Counted from the stretch's first letter, positions 24,325-36,568 are shown. The stretch: 64,000 nt of DNA from Warburgia ugandensis (GCA_035236585.1 CP141132.1:65197880-65261879); one strand, 5' to 3'. The notes: a model not told the origin generated them from the sequence alone. Translations and numbers: made by a program.

Positions 24325-24712
24325 TGTTAGACAAATAAATATTACTGGCCAAATTTCTTTCAGCATAAGTTTTTAGGTGGAATGATAATCTAACATGCAA
24401 TCAGAGCCTTATTGACACAGAGATCTTGAATTTGAATCCTAATACCCTATATTTATTGCATCCATGTGGAAGAGTCCAAAAAGGTGAGTGCGTTAGACAG
24501 ATGAATATTATTGTCTTACTAAGACCTTAAGGTCATGGGCTCAAGGCGTGGAAACAACCTATTGCAAAATGCAAGGTAAGGCTGCGTATTATTGATCCTT
24601 ATGGTCCGCCCCTTCCCTAGACCCCGCATATGCAGGAGCTTTGTGTACAGGGGCCCCCCTTTTTTTTTGTGTGTGTTTGCTTAAGCTTTTAAGCTGAATG
24701 GTAATATAATAA
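24325..24712 (+). mobile_element. TRIM (small LTR retrotransposon), second LTR split by a SINE
   Basis: A short LTR of about 71 bp (24325-24395, tgttagacaaat...taaca) is followed at once by a methionine-tRNA-type primer site (about 24396-24408), a roughly 80-bp non-coding middle, a purine stretch (aaaaaggtgag, near 24478) and a second LTR copy starting near 24491. An Au SINE lies inside that second LTR, whose tail resumes with cttaagcttttaagctgaat (about 24680-24712). Tiny LTRs and no genes are the definition of TRIM/SMART elements. It is a worn fossil that depends on proteins from other elements. Confidence 0.65.
24520..24669 (+). mobile_element. Au-type SINE inside the TRIM
   Basis: Starts within the B-box side (gaccttaaggtcatgggctc), has cctattgcaaaatgcaagg and ends ggggcccccc plus a T run. 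The A-box end is missing. It splits the second TRIM LTR. Confidence 0.85.
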
Positions 24713-27244
24713 TAGCAAGTGTGACACTACTGTATGGATACCCTGCGGTTTAGTTGCTTTTGTATGTCAACCCTGCATATTCTTGATCCAAGTAGTTCAT
24801 CTGACTCTCTAATCTTTGGATATCTAGTGGCTCAAAAAATTGTCAAACCGGTGCCTCTACCCTAAAAAAAAAACATTTTTTCGGTTGCTAGATGTGGACC
24901 ATAAGGAGATCTATATAAACAATGACTGTAGATAGTATCTAACTATAATTACATGGAAGAAGGTACCTGTAGAACAAATCTATAGTATCTTTTTATTTTT
25001 GGTAGGCAAGCCAATTTTAAAGTCCAATTTCTAACCAAATTTATTAATTGAAGAAGATAATCATAGCGCTTTAGTTATGTGTGCAATCCTAGTTGCATCA
25101 AAAGTTGTTAGTTTCATGCTTTTTATGCATTTTTTCCTTTACAAAGAGAAATAACGTGCTGGTAGAAGAATCTCACGTCATATATGCAAAATTGGGAAAG
25201 AATATTATGCTATTGAAGTTTCTTGCAAATGGATACATTCTCCTTCAAATTAGCAACCATTCTCAACTCTAAAACTAGCCTTTTCTTTTTCACTAAGAGC
25301 GAAGAGTTATGAATCAAACTATGTACAAGCTATACCCTAATTCTTAAATCTACTTAAAACCTCTATAGTAAGGGAAAAGTGTCACCTCAAACCTATGACC
25401 AAACATAAGAAGGAGAGGCGCCTTATTGTCTACCTCCAACTGAGCTAGAAAGAAACTAACTTAAAGAATTACAAAACTTAATTTTTTCTTAATGCACTGA
25501 GAAATTAGTAGAAAATCAAGTAAACTTGAGATGCACTAACTTTGAGATAACAAAATGAAAAATTGATCAAACTCATCTCAAATCTAGTAAACTCAAGATT
25601 CACAAAACCCCATGTAAAATAAACAAGATCCCTAAGAAACATCATTCTCAACCTAAGTACCTGTTGCTACACCTACACGCCTCTATTGACTAGTCTAGCT
25701 ATCTTTTGGGAAAAATATGCCACCTAGTGATGGCCTGCATATTAATGATTTGGATTGACACTAAGGCACTATCTATCTAGTAGTACTGTTTCTCTACGGT
25801 CCACAAATAGAAAAGAAATGGAGTGGACGCCTAGCCTAATAGGCATGAAGTAGCCAGCTTCTTTTGGAACCATTTACATGGAGAAGGGAAAATCTTGACT
25901 TCTCCTCTATTTTTAACGTAAATAATATTATCAATTTCTATTTCTATAGAAAGAGCTTTATGGTAACGTGAAAAAAGAGAGAAAGATTCTTTTATAAAAT
26001 TAAGAGATGGTGACATTAAATGCATCCCGAATTGCTTAATCCCGGTGTACATGTACTTCATTTTTCTTGTGACGAGTCATTAAAGTAGTTTTCATGGATT
26101 TGAAACTCTTACGTTGATATAGAGACCTTTAGAGGGTCAAGTGGATTGATATATGGCATTATCCACATCGATAACCATGGATATTGGACATCTAGCCCAC
26201 TTAATTGATGTTTATGGATATCCAATGATGTCTTTTTGTATATTTGAGTTATGTTCATGGGGCGTCCACTTTTATCTTTTTGTGGACATCAAGCAATATA
26301 ATAATTGCAACAATAGAATTAGCCTTGACCCACATTAAGAATCAATGAAGTACTATATCAAATGAGCCCTAGTTAATAAATTAGACATATTAATAATGCT
26401 AATGCGTTTAATTAATCTCAAACCTAGGATGAAATAATGTTTTGTAGTCATTGTAATGAGCCTAATCAATCTCAAACCTAGTTAAATTTTATTAGGCCCT
26501 AGTTATTAAATTGAAAATGTTAATAATGCTAATGGGTAGAAATATAAGTTATAGTTTAATTAGTGGGTCTTTTGTTAAGGTAGAGAAAAGAGACCAACAA
26601 GTCATGGACATTGTGAAAACCATGTGTTCACATGGACAACTTGATGTAAAAAAATGGCCCTATTTTGCTCATGTTGTTAACTTTTTTCATTTCATGGACT
26701 TCCCCCATGAGGATGTGTAGACATCTGTGGACAATGTCACTAACATGGACATTTTTTGTTCAACATCGTAAATAATTAACATGGAGGTTTCACCGGATAT
26801 TGGGATATACTGATGTACTAAATTGGATTTTCTCTTCATCCATGTACAATAGTATGTATAATGCAATATCTCAATCCACTAAGACCTTGTTAAGTTAGGT
26901 ATCAAACTAACATATATCCATTATTGACATAGTAACTAATAATCCTAATACAATATCCTCTATCACTTTATTTGATTGAACTTTTTTTTTTTTTGTCTTT
27001 TATAAAAGTAAAAAACTAGTTTACCCTACTAAAAATGGATGTTGGATAATCCTTATATACAAATTCCTTTGAATGATTTTCGTATGTAAAAAGAAGACAA
27101 AATTCTTGAGTAGAAGGTGAGCTCATTGCAATTTAGGCCAATTGATCCTGCCCATTGTTTTTTGTTTTTTAAAAAAAAAAGAGTAGTATGATAAAAAATG
27201 CTTGAAAAATTGCAAGAATTACTAAAGCTCTTATAAGCTAGAAG
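24713..27244. other. Intergenic DNA, no gene recognised
   Basis: AT-rich. Imperfect direct repeats occur near 26363-26405 and 26490-26536 (ccctagttaataaatt and taataatgctaatg shared) and of aatctcaaacctag near 26415 and 26470. No frame resembles a known protein. Confidence 0.5.
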
Positions 27245-28342
27245 GATTGAAAAAAGTAGTTTAGTACCTTCAATTATTGCTTTGTTGTTACACTTTAGTC
27301 TTTAAGCTTTTATTTTTGTAGATTAATCCATGAAGTATTGAGAAAATTTTCTCCGTAAACCCTTCAGGCCAACATCTGTCCATAGACATCTATAATATAT
27401 GTTATAATTTTTTAAAATAAATTTTTGTAGGATTTATGTAGAAACCAAAGTGAAAAAATAGTTGGTGACTAAAGTGTTATTCACGAATAGTTTTATATCT
27501 CGCTGAAGAATTTGATTTAATCTTTTTGCTTGTGAGATTTAAAACCCCAAATAATGTTCTTTTTGTTGGATTTTTAAAAATTAGCTTTCAAACCCAAAAT
27601 TTTGAAGCCCTGATTTATGAACTCTTAAAGCTTAGAAATTTCTAGTGAAATGGTTCCAAAGATGACTTGAGGGATTTTATTAGCAAGATTTCAGATCTCC
27701 GTATAATGTCCCTTTCCTTAGAGTTTAGGAAATAATTTTTAGATCTAGAGTCCAAATATCCCATTTTGCAAACCCTCAAAATTTGGACAATTTGCAATGA
27801 AGAAAGCATTTTGAGGTGTCATCAGAAAAAGGTTGTTAGATTTCATGGCCAACAATCTTGAAAACCTTGATTTTATACTTTATTATATTTTAAAAAACTA
27901 AAATTTGATTTAGTTTATTTGATGTATGATACTCTTATTTTTGAAAAAGGTTTTGTGAAAAATAAGTCTAGATCCTTGCAAGAAAATGATCATCGAAATC
28001 ATCACGATAACTTATACCCTGAGATATAGTCTCTAAACTCTTATTTGTTTTTTATTTTGGTTCCTAAAAAAATCATGTAAAATTTATCTTAAAATATTAT
28101 AGTATATGATGTGGGGCCTAGTTAAGACATCCATTGATGCATGTGAATGGGCGTTGCATTGAAAGACTTACCGCAAAAAAATATCAATAGTTGAAGGACT
28201 AATCTTCAAAAAATAAAAGTTTAGCTATTGAAGTGTAATAAAATAATAGTCAATGATAGACCAATCTTCAAAAATAAAAGTTTAGAGATTGAAGTGTAAT
28301 AAAATAATAGTCAATGATAGTAAACTATACTTTTTCCAAAAG
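27245..28342. mobile_element. Non-autonomous inverted-repeat DNA element, about 1.1 kb
   Basis: The left arm (about 27245-27432) and the reverse complement of the right arm (about 28055-28342) share segments in the same order: gaaaaa-gta-gttta, ttgttacactt, agcttttattttt, gaagtatt- or caactattg-like, and ataatattttaaaataaatttt-like. The right arm holds an extra internal tandem copy. No transposase is inside. It resembles a deletion derivative of a MULE-like or long-TIR element. The arms are diverged, so exact ends are approximate. Confidence 0.5.
28199..28320. repeat. Tandem duplication, about 61-bp period
   Basis: Two copies of c-aatcttcaaaaataaaag through ataatagtcaatgatag, differing at few positions. 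It lies in the right arm of the inverted-repeat element. Confidence 0.9.
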
Positions 28343-30170
28343 AATTCGAATAGAGAAAAGTCCAGAACTAGAAAGCAGTCCTATTCACATAATTAGCTAC
28401 TAAAGCACTACAAAATGTAGGGTGCTTGTACATTGTCCGGAAGATGCATTTAGCAAGGGTGTACGCGAAGGGGGATATGTCCTAAGAATACACATGAAAA
28501 TGGTGTATATATGAAGACTTACTAGGTGTGTGAGTTACTAGTTAAAAAAGAGAAAGAAAAAAACAGAAGAAAAAATCCTCAAGATAGCATAAAACCCCAG
28601 TGTGATGCCAAACAGCAATGTCCCCGTTTGCTGGAGAAACCTTTTTCTAGGACGAGTTTTGAACCTTGTCTTTAGCATCCGTGAAGACTTTCTATGGTAC
28701 GTAGTTTTACCTGGGATGGAAGTTTGTTTTGATTCTTGGGAAAGATGCTGTGGTGCTTCTTTCTTTGCCCACTTCTAGAAGTGAGCCATGTTAGTGGTTC
28801 ATGGGACATTTCTCAGACTGTACTCTGGCCATTCCCATTTGTAATGCCATGGGACCCGCTGAACCATGTGTAAGCCCCTCTCCCCATCATAATGCTAGCT
28901 GCAGATTGCAGTAGACCAGAATTTACGGGAAGTGGCGTTGGATAACCAAAATTTCTGCAATCTCAAGTGGACATGTGGTTGGACAGTTGGACTACCAATA
29001 GAAGAAGTTAGGTGCGCTCTGCTCTGCTTGGCCATGGCCTACCTTTCCGTTCTTTTCAGATCTAATCTAACACAGCTCAAAGACAGCCTACAATTTTGTC
29101 TTCAGCCTTTGCTCTGGACCGACATGATATGTACTGCCTTACCGTGGAACAAGATCACGAGTTCTTATAACTCTGAATCTGTGTGCATGGTCTAGTTTCC
29201 ATTATTGTGGAAGGTGAACTGATGGGATGATCAGAAACTGTTGAACTGAATCCCAGTTCGAAGAGAGCAGGATTCTTGCTTGGCCTGCAACCGACGGGCG
29301 TTTGTTCTTTCCTTCGAAACCACCATCAAAGTTTCGTGTTCTGATCAGGTTCTTGCCAATGGTCGGATCACATCAATGCTGTAGCCTTGCTGGATGGTAA
29401 TCGTGAAACAAAATAAGAATTTTTTGGCAACGGCGGTTCGTTTTAATTGATAAAAAGATCCGGCAGTTTGTTCTCTGTAGAGAGATTCTTATTTTGAATC
29501 TCGGTAGCCAGCTTACGTCGTCTGCTGCATGTGTCCGCGTTGGAGGCTGTCAAATCCGAAGATTGTCAACGTAAACTTCGAAGTTAAACTAGTGGGAAAA
29601 TGACGAGTGGCCGAAGCTTCAACGCCTTTAGCCCCTGACTTTGAAGTCACATGGCAACAATTCTTGTAACCTAAGGGCATGCAAGTAAAAGATGAAAGAC
29701 ATACTCAAGGTTCAAACAATTGACAATTCAAACCCTTGATCTTCCACCACATCTTTAGATTAGACTAATCTTCTTAACAAGATGGAAGGCATACGAAATT
29801 TGGGAAGATGGTAGTTGCTATTCTAAGAGGAATGCTAAATTGGACACGAGAGCGTTCGAGCGCCACCACCTTTTTTGAGCCATATTGCACTGTCCTGCTC
29901 ATTCATGTGACTGATTAAACAACATTTGATTGGATGATGCTAACAGCATAGTTGATTGTCAAAGCTTCTAATTCCAACTTTTTAGATGTTAAAATCTTTT
30001 AATTCACCTCTTTTTTTTTTTAATCTACTAGACATCTAAAGCTAAAGTAATTAGATGAATAAGTCAATTCATAAAAATTAAAAGTAGGCTTCAGAAAAAG
30101 TGGTATCCAAATGCTCTCACATAGAGTATTTATTTAGCATTCTTCTAATATCACAAGCGAAGAATGTGAG
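28343..30170. other. Intergenic DNA, no gene recognised
   Basis: The 87-codon frame at 28932-29195 has a fairly normal base composition but resembles nothing known, and no splice or domain context supports it. Confidence 0.4.
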
Positions 30171-30215
30171 TCTTAGTGCAATGATTGAGTTGCCGACACG
30201 TGACCTTAAAATTTA
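30171..30215 (+). mobile_element. Possible Au SINE 5' fragment
   Basis: The stretch gtcttagtgcaatgattgag followed by ttgccgacacgtgacctta matches the A-box to B-box part of the other copies. It is short, so tentative. Confidence 0.35.
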
Positions 30216-30394
30216 TACAGTAAGGAGTGTTAAAAAGAGGAGCAATAAGTCACCGAGCATATAAGCCTTGATTTCCCAAACAAGTGGCCTCTTCCTCGAG
30301 CACACTTGGCGGTTGAAGGTTTGAGTTGAGGCTTTTGGTTTCATGGGAGTATTAGATTTAAGAGTACGTGAGTAATTTGCCCTGTAATGTAAGG

Positions 30395-30570
30395 GTAAAA
30401 AGGATAGTCCCAGTGCAAGAAGCTCCCGCCCATGCAGGGTCTAAGGAAGAGGCGGACCACAAAAGTCTAAAGTACACAGCCTTACCTTGCATTGCAAGAG
30501 GCTGTTTTCATGCCTTCAAACCGTGACCTCGAGCTCACGCGATGAAAACTTTTACTGTTTTGCTAAGGCT
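30395..30570 (-). mobile_element. Au-type SINE, near full length
   Basis: Minus-strand copy from gtcccagtgcaagaagctcc through cttgcattgcaagaggctg to the A-box side ending gctaaggct near 30570. Confidence 0.85.
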
Positions 30571-31846
30571 ACGTAACGCAATGGTATATCAAGTAATTCT
30601 CTCTTACTTAGAAGTTTTCGTATTCAAAACTTACCAAAATCCCGCTCTACGGGCGCAATTAAAGCAACTATTTTTAATCATGCGAAGGTGACGTTAGTAG
30701 ATCTTGTCCGTCCAAATAGCAGGCTGCATTCAGCGAGTTATGAGGAAACCTAGAAAATCCAGCAAGGAGACGACGCAACCGTACTGTAGGCCCTCCCACC
30801 AGAAAGTACCCGAAAAGGCAAAAGATTTTGGTAATGATCGGGAGCTGCAAACTGGGTGCCTTTACCAATTGTGACAACTCTAATTTCACGGTAGGAGAGA
30901 CAGGCTCAACATGTACCAGCTAATAAGGCAATTAATTACGATCCTGCCAGTGCTCTTAAACGCACGCTAGATCCTCACCTATTGGTTGAAGTACGCACTT
31001 GGAGCGGAACTTACAAGGAAGTTTCCTTATCATGGCATTCTCGTAAATATTCAAAAAGTGAAGGGCATCGGGAGTAGCTAGATGCGTTCCCGAAAGGAAG
31101 AACTTTTGGCGTATTTGATGGCGCAGGCTTTCCCTCCTTTTTGTCGTCTAAACATGAAAGAAAAGCTTTTCTCTTTTCTTTTTCAATTAAATCGTAAATT
31201 TTCTTTTTCATTTCTCCAAAATTAGTTTGCAATCTCGAAAAGGTCAAAAACCCTGTTCAGGGCCAGACCTTTTATCCAGAGATTTGTCTCAGAGAAATGG
31301 CAGGTGTAAATCATGTTAAGAGCAGAGTAAATCTCGTGGTGAAAAGGGAGTAAGATTTGAAGAAATCAACCCAAAGATCATTCGCTGTTTGGCGAAGACC
31401 CTTTACAGATTGCAAATTACTCAATTTTTACTATTTCTGCAGGGAAGGGTTTTTGGGTGACTTTATGGACAATCTGGCAGCAGGAGAAGAAGCCCAGATT
31501 GTCCACATGCACGGAGTCCTTCGTTCTGAGAATTCGTCCTTTGGGTGACTGTAGCAGTCTGTGCCTTCGTTCTGAGAAATCGTCCTTTGGATGACTTTAG
31601 CAGTTGAGAAAAAGAGGTTGAAAATGGTAAATATAGAGAAAGAGTTTCAGCAGAAGGGTGGTAAACCTAAAAGAGAGAAAATGTATAAAAAACTGAGAGA
31701 TTCACGAGATTGTCAGCCGCTGAGAAAGCTGAGGTATCTTTCTTTTTGAGGACACGTCGCTCCAGAAAGTTTGTATGAGAAGCAGAAGAGAGAGACGGTT
31801 GGAAGCAATCCAACCTTTTATTTTTGAAATTTGAGAAAGTGGGCTT

Positions 31847-31849
<3 letters not shown>
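30571..31849. other. Upstream region of the IQD gene
   Basis: No coding unit recognised. It contains a 46-bp-period duplication (31518-31558 and 31564-31604, ccttcgttctgagaa-tcgtc). The 63-codon frame at 31357-31548 reads into that repeat and is not supported. Confidence 0.5.

Positions 31850-31891
<42 letters not shown>
31850..31891. repeat. (CT)n microsatellite upstream of the IQD gene
   Basis: About 21 CT units some 180 bp before the TATA box. CT runs near plant promoters are common; whether this one matters is unknown. Confidence 0.95.
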
Positions 31892-31893
<2 letters not shown>

Positions 31894-32071
31894 TCATATT
31901 TTTTAACAGCTCTTGGGTTAGATCGTGTATGTAATTTCCGTATTAAAATGAGGTTTATAGGCGGTATATTAACCTTCTGTGCCTTTCTGTGAGATCTCGT
32001 TTGTCCTGTAATGCACTTCTTCACAGAGTGACGATAGGTTTTTCAAAAATCCCTTATCTTTATCTCTTTTC

Positions 32072-32079
32072 TATAAATA
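32072..32079 (+). promoter_or_regulatory. Putative TATA box of the IQD gene
   Basis: The motif tataaata lies 201 bp before the start codon. Plant transcription usually begins about 30 bases further on, so near 32105, which would give a leader of about 175 bases. Inferred from position and motif only. Confidence 0.55.
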
Positions 32080-32158
32080 AAATTCAGCGTTTTGTAGACT
32101 TTTCCTTCTATTTCTTTATACATTTTCCTGCTTTCTGCCCCTTCTCTCTTCTTTCACC

Positions 32159-32227
32159 ATGTTACGACCTCCCTTTGCTGTAGATTCCATCTGGGTTTCT
32201 CATTTTCCTTGTTTCCTCACTCTGTAG
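32159..32227 (+). promoter_or_regulatory. Upstream ORF in the probable 5' leader (22 codons)
   Basis: An ATG at 32159 opens MLRPPFAVDSIWVSHFPCLLTL and stops at 32225-32227, 52 bases before the IQD start. If the transcript starts near 32105 it would be read before the main frame and could lower IQD translation. A leader intron could remove it: the tctgtag at its end could serve as a splice acceptor. Confidence 0.35.
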
Positions 32228-32279
32228 GTTTCGGTTGGGTAACATTGGGCTGGAATTTTGAGCTCCCGCCTGCCAGGAA

Positions 32280-34597
32280 ATGGGAAGGGTGGCGAGGTGG
32301 TTCAAAAGCTTGTTGCGTGGGAAAAAGGAGAAAGAACAGAGGGACAATTTCAATTCAAGCGACAAAAAGGAGAAGAGACGGTGGAGTTTTGGGAAGTCCG
32401 GCTGTGTAGGTCAGATTCCGACGAGTGTTCATGGGAATGCGGCGAACACTGATGCTGCTTGGTTGAGAAGTTACTATAGCGAGACGGAGAAGGAACAGAA
32501 CAAGCATGCAATTGCAGTGGCTGCAGCCACGGCGGCAGCTGCAGATGCGGCGGTGGCGGCGGCCCAGGCAGCCGTGGCGGTTGTAAGGTTGACGAGTCAT
32601 GGAAGAGGGACTGTGCTCGGTGGAGGAAGGGAGAGATGGGCTGCTGTGAAGATTCAGACGGTTTTCAGAGGTTATTTGGTAAGAAATTTGATACTAATTG
32701 GTTTTTTGCAGTTGGCATTTTCTAAAGGGAATTTGAAAGTTGTTGGTTTGTGGGTGTCTGCTACTGTTTCAGTTTCTTTTTTGCATCTACTTGTTTCAAA
32801 TTTATCTTTTGATGTTAGTCCTATGTTTCATAGTTTTGGTCTTGTTCAGCGTAGTGAATCTGGTCTGGGAATGCTTGTCCAGAGTGGCAGCCTCGACCTA
32901 CTTGGTCTTTTGAATCTGATTTTAAGGATATTTTAGGACGGATCCTTGTTGATAGTATTGCAAACTTGTTCTTCATGTTCTGAATCTGAGGGCTGAAATG
33001 AACAAAAGGGTTGTTCTTCTGAATTGGTTTATTTTTGTTTTCAATCTCAAGATTCTGTTCCTCAGATACTAATCTGGGATAGAAAAGTGGTTTTGTGAAC
33101 CAATTCTAGTCTATTTCCGTAATTTTTTCTATTCATTTAGAGTAACCTTTGCTGTTTGATGCTTTTGAAGTTTCTTCACTTATTTATTACGTTGCAGTAT
33201 GCAGTCAGTCTTTTCCGTTTCTTAACATCTCGAGGATGTTCATTTCTCTGATTATTCTTCCCTAATTGCTGTGTGGAAGTACTGCTACAGTTCTTTTCCT
33301 CTGTTTTTGCTTCTTATTGTTGTTCATTTTTTCTTGGTTTGGTTACTGAAAGTTTCTACAGTTTGGATTTTTTATTTTTTTTACTTGGACTTTCCTGATT
33401 CTCACCTTTGGCCTTGTTCTTCACTTGCCTGAGTTTGATAACAGAGTGGTGCTTCCTGTGTGTGGATCTGTAAAGTTTGTTCCTCCAAAGAGAGTGACAC
33501 TTTGTAATTCTGTTCTTAAGCTCGTTTAGAAAGGAATCTTCAAAGGATTTGTTTCGATATACTCTGTTCTCTTTCTAATATTTCTTTACGCAGGCAAAGA
33601 AAGCGCTCCGGGCTCTGAAAGGCTTAGTGAAGTTACAGGCTCATGTTAGAGGTTATCTTGTGCGAAAACAAGCTTCTGCAACTCTTCACAGTATGCAGGC
33701 TCTTATAAGAATTCAGGCTACTGTCCGAAGACAGAAGGCTCATGGTCTCTTAGGGAGCGATTATAGGTTTCAAGCAGAAATTCGACCACGTAAATCAATA
33801 GTAAGATTCAAACTCACAGTTTCCTCAATAAACAAGCCCAACAGACCATAATTTGTTAAAGCTAATCTCATTCTTCATTTTCTTATTTTCAGGAAAGATT
33901 TGATGACACAAGAAGTGAACACACAGCATCAATCCACAGTAGAAGACTTTCAGCTTCACTTGAGAATGCCCTCAATGGATTTGATGAGAGCCCGAAAATA
34001 GTCGAAATTGACACTTGCCGACCCAAATCAAGATCCCGAAGAACAAACACATCAATGTCAGACTGTGCAGAGGACCCATTATCCCAAACCCTCTCCTCTC
34101 CACTCCCATGTCGAATGCCTGCTCGTTTATCCATTCCCGATTGCCGAAATCTCCAGGACAGCGATTGGGCCCTGACAGGTGACGAATGTAGGTTCTCCAC
34201 AGCTCAAAGCACCCCAAGGTTTGTGAATTCTATTGGGTCTAATGCTTGGATGCCAGTGACACCGGCAAAGAGTGTCTGTGCAGAGAGCTTCTTCGGTCGG
34301 CACTCAAATTTCCCTAATTACATGGCGAATACTCAGTCCTTTAGGGCCAAAGTGAGGTCTCACAGTGCTCCAAAGCAAAGGCCGGAACCAGGTCCGAAGA
34401 AGAGAACGTCTTTGAACGAAATTGTGGAGTCGAGGGTTAGTTTGAGCGGAATTCGGATGCAGAGATCTTGTTCACACGTTCAAGAAGCATTTAACTTTAA
34501 GAATGCAGTAATGGGTAAGCTTGATAGATCTGCTGAATTTGTTAAAGAATCAGAGAGAGACTACCTGCAGAGGAGATGGGGTGAAGAGGAGTGTTAA
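32280..34597 (+). CDS. IQ67-domain protein (IQD family), calmodulin-binding
   Basis: Three exons: 32280-32678, 33594-33800 and 33893-34597, with GT...AG introns, both phase 0, giving 436 residues. The start [12 protein letters not shown] matches the conserved basic IQD N-terminus. An Ala-rich helix lies at about 85-110. The IQ67 domain spans about 120-185 with three IQ-type motifs at I125-Q126, L147-Q148 and I173-Q174, each followed by the Arg of an IQ motif. The first intron splits the domain after residue 133, as is typical of the family. A C-terminal DUF4005-like segment ([19 protein letters not shown]) lies at about 347-365, and the protein ends [11 protein letters not shown] proteins bind calmodulin and many act as scaffolds at microtubules, membrane or nucleus. 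The gene looks intact. The N- and C-termini suggest the group near Arabidopsis IQD22-IQD26, but I cannot place it exactly. Confidence 0.96.
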
Positions 34598-36348
34598 CTT
34601 AGGAGTACATGTATGAGCAAGAGCTTTTGCCTTCCTGTTCCGACCTGTTTGTTAGAAATGGGAGAAAAACACAAAGGTGTGCAACTTCTCAATACAGGTT
34701 CCTATTTCCGCTTCCTTGATTTAGTTGTTGATGAAATGGAGGAAGGAATTGCATGATGTAAAGAAGCTCTTTCTAATTCTCTTTAGTGTAATTTTTTTAT
34801 CCCTTTTAGACCTCCTGTTTTGCAACTTTTCTCATTCTCATTCCTTTCTTTCTGGAGCTTAGTTATTTAGTTAGGAGACTATCAGAGCAAATGGCGAGGT
34901 CTAATCATGCAATTTATTTTGATGAATTTTTCCCAGTTGAGAGTGAGTTATTGGCTAATTTGTGCTGATTTTGTCTAAATTAGTTTGTGGGTCAGTGAGA
35001 GTTGGTAGCTAGTCATGGCGCCTCCGAAAGGAGTAGCTTATATTCTGACTATTCAAGAAAAAAAGAGGAGAAATGATATTTGGCTGGTTTTAACTGCTCG
35101 GCTTAGGAGCATCCTAGTTATGAAACGTGGCCCATAACTCAACTGCATAGTTAACCTTGTTTGACCCGTAAAAGAAGAAGAAGAAGAAGAAAATATAGAT
35201 TTTACAGCGAAAAATGAAAAAGAAAATATTACAATAGAAATTTTCAGAGTTTCCCAACAAGACTTTTTGCGCTTCATCCTGACAGAAAGCGGCGAAAGTT
35301 GCCTGCTGCCGAGGAAGTTGCCATTTCATCTTTCTTCCCAAGTTTGAAAGGAAGTAATTAACTAACCAGTTTCAAATCCGCCTCTTGGCTCCCCTCTTTG
35401 TTCCCCATATGAATTGGAGAAAAGAACTTGCAAAGCTTTTCATTGCTGGTTATGACCTTTTCTTTCTTGTATCAGAATGCATACCGGCTTTTTCATTGCT
35501 TGTTCCTATTCGAATAAGTGAAATCTCTCCTGTGAGAAATTTGCCGCAGAAAGGGCTGAAGTCTCTCATCGGGTATGTTTCATATAAAAATTGGGTATTC
35601 CTTTGTCATTCCTTTTTTTTTTTAGGTTCTGTCATTACTGGTTTGTGGATTTCGTTTTTGTAGTAGTTTACCTACGTGTGGTGTTTAATTGTTTCTCTTT
35701 GCTTGGTGATGCTAGTCTCGATGGTCGTTTTGCTTAGTTTTTTTGTATATTTGCGTTTAGGACAAGCCATTCTACATAGATTAGGATCTGATTATTCCAA
35801 AATTCTCACACGACCAAAGATCCTGATCTTCTACTATGATGTGTGTGAATGGATGGTTAACAAATTCTCACACAACCCATGAAAATTAAGGCTTGTAATC
35901 ACATAGATTCAATGGATTTTTAAAAAAATTTATATTTGTTAATGTTGAAGACGAAAATGGTCAATCTAATGATCATGGTTACCCTAAAATTTGGAATAAT
36001 AACTTTATACAAATATTAATAACTAGCTGATGTAGGTTATTGTCGATTACATGAGTGTGGGACTGATGAAACCAGTTTATAAGAATTCTAGGTTTGTGTT
36101 CTGCATTAAGGGTGATAACCCAAGTCCTTTATTATCTAATGTGAAATAGACAGATTTTGCATGGGCTTTAAGTTATCAGGGTGAAAAACATGAGATTAGT
36201 TAGATATATTGGTAAGCTTTCTACTGTATAGGAACTCTTTATAAGAATACTTTTCTAGTTGTAGCTTTATACAATTGATATTGGCTGGTTAGAAAAGTTC
36301 CTAGAAATTCATGCTTTCAACTACTTTGAAATTGCATAGGGAGAATGT

Positions 36349-36350
<2 letters not shown>
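34598..36350. other. IQD 3' flank and intergenic DNA
   Basis: The first 200-300 bases probably hold the 3' UTR; no single poly(A) signal is clear. The 92-codon frame at 35385-35663 and the 68-codon frame at 35676-35882 are hydrophobic and match nothing known. A short (AAG)n-like run lies at 35170-35190. Confidence 0.45.

Positions 36351-36409
<59 letters not shown>
36351..36409. repeat. (GA)n microsatellite
   Basis: About 29 GA units. A second, shorter GA run follows at about 36476-36499 after a copied segment. Confidence 0.96.
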
Positions 36410-36410
<1 letters not shown>

Positions 36411-36411
<1 letters not shown>

Positions 36412-36568
36412 GAATAAAAGACAAATTTAAAGGATTTCTTTGTGGCCATGCCATGTTTCTGTTAAAGCAATGCTTAGAGAGATAGAGAGAGAGAGAGAAG
36501 GAATAAAAGTCAAATTTAAAGGATTTCTTTGTGGCCATGCTATGTTTGTGTTAAAGCAATGCTTAGTA
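36411..36568. repeat. 90-bp tandem duplication linked to GA runs
   Basis: The unit ggaataaaag-caaatttaaag through gttaaagcaatgcttag occurs at 36411-36478 and 36501-36568, each preceded by a GA run, with about three differences. The copied unit encodes the KFKGFLCGHAMFVLKQCL part of the SWIM finger. Confidence 0.92.

Noticed and set aside
28932-29195. 87-codon frame
   Set aside because: No domain or family resemblance; composition alone is not enough.
32355-32600. Minus-strand frame over IQD exon 1
   Set aside because: Shadow of the IQD coding exon; the plus strand has all the domain evidence.
35385-35882. Two hydrophobic frames that might be membrane segments
   Set aside because: T-rich DNA yields Phe/Leu-rich frames by chance; no family resemblance.
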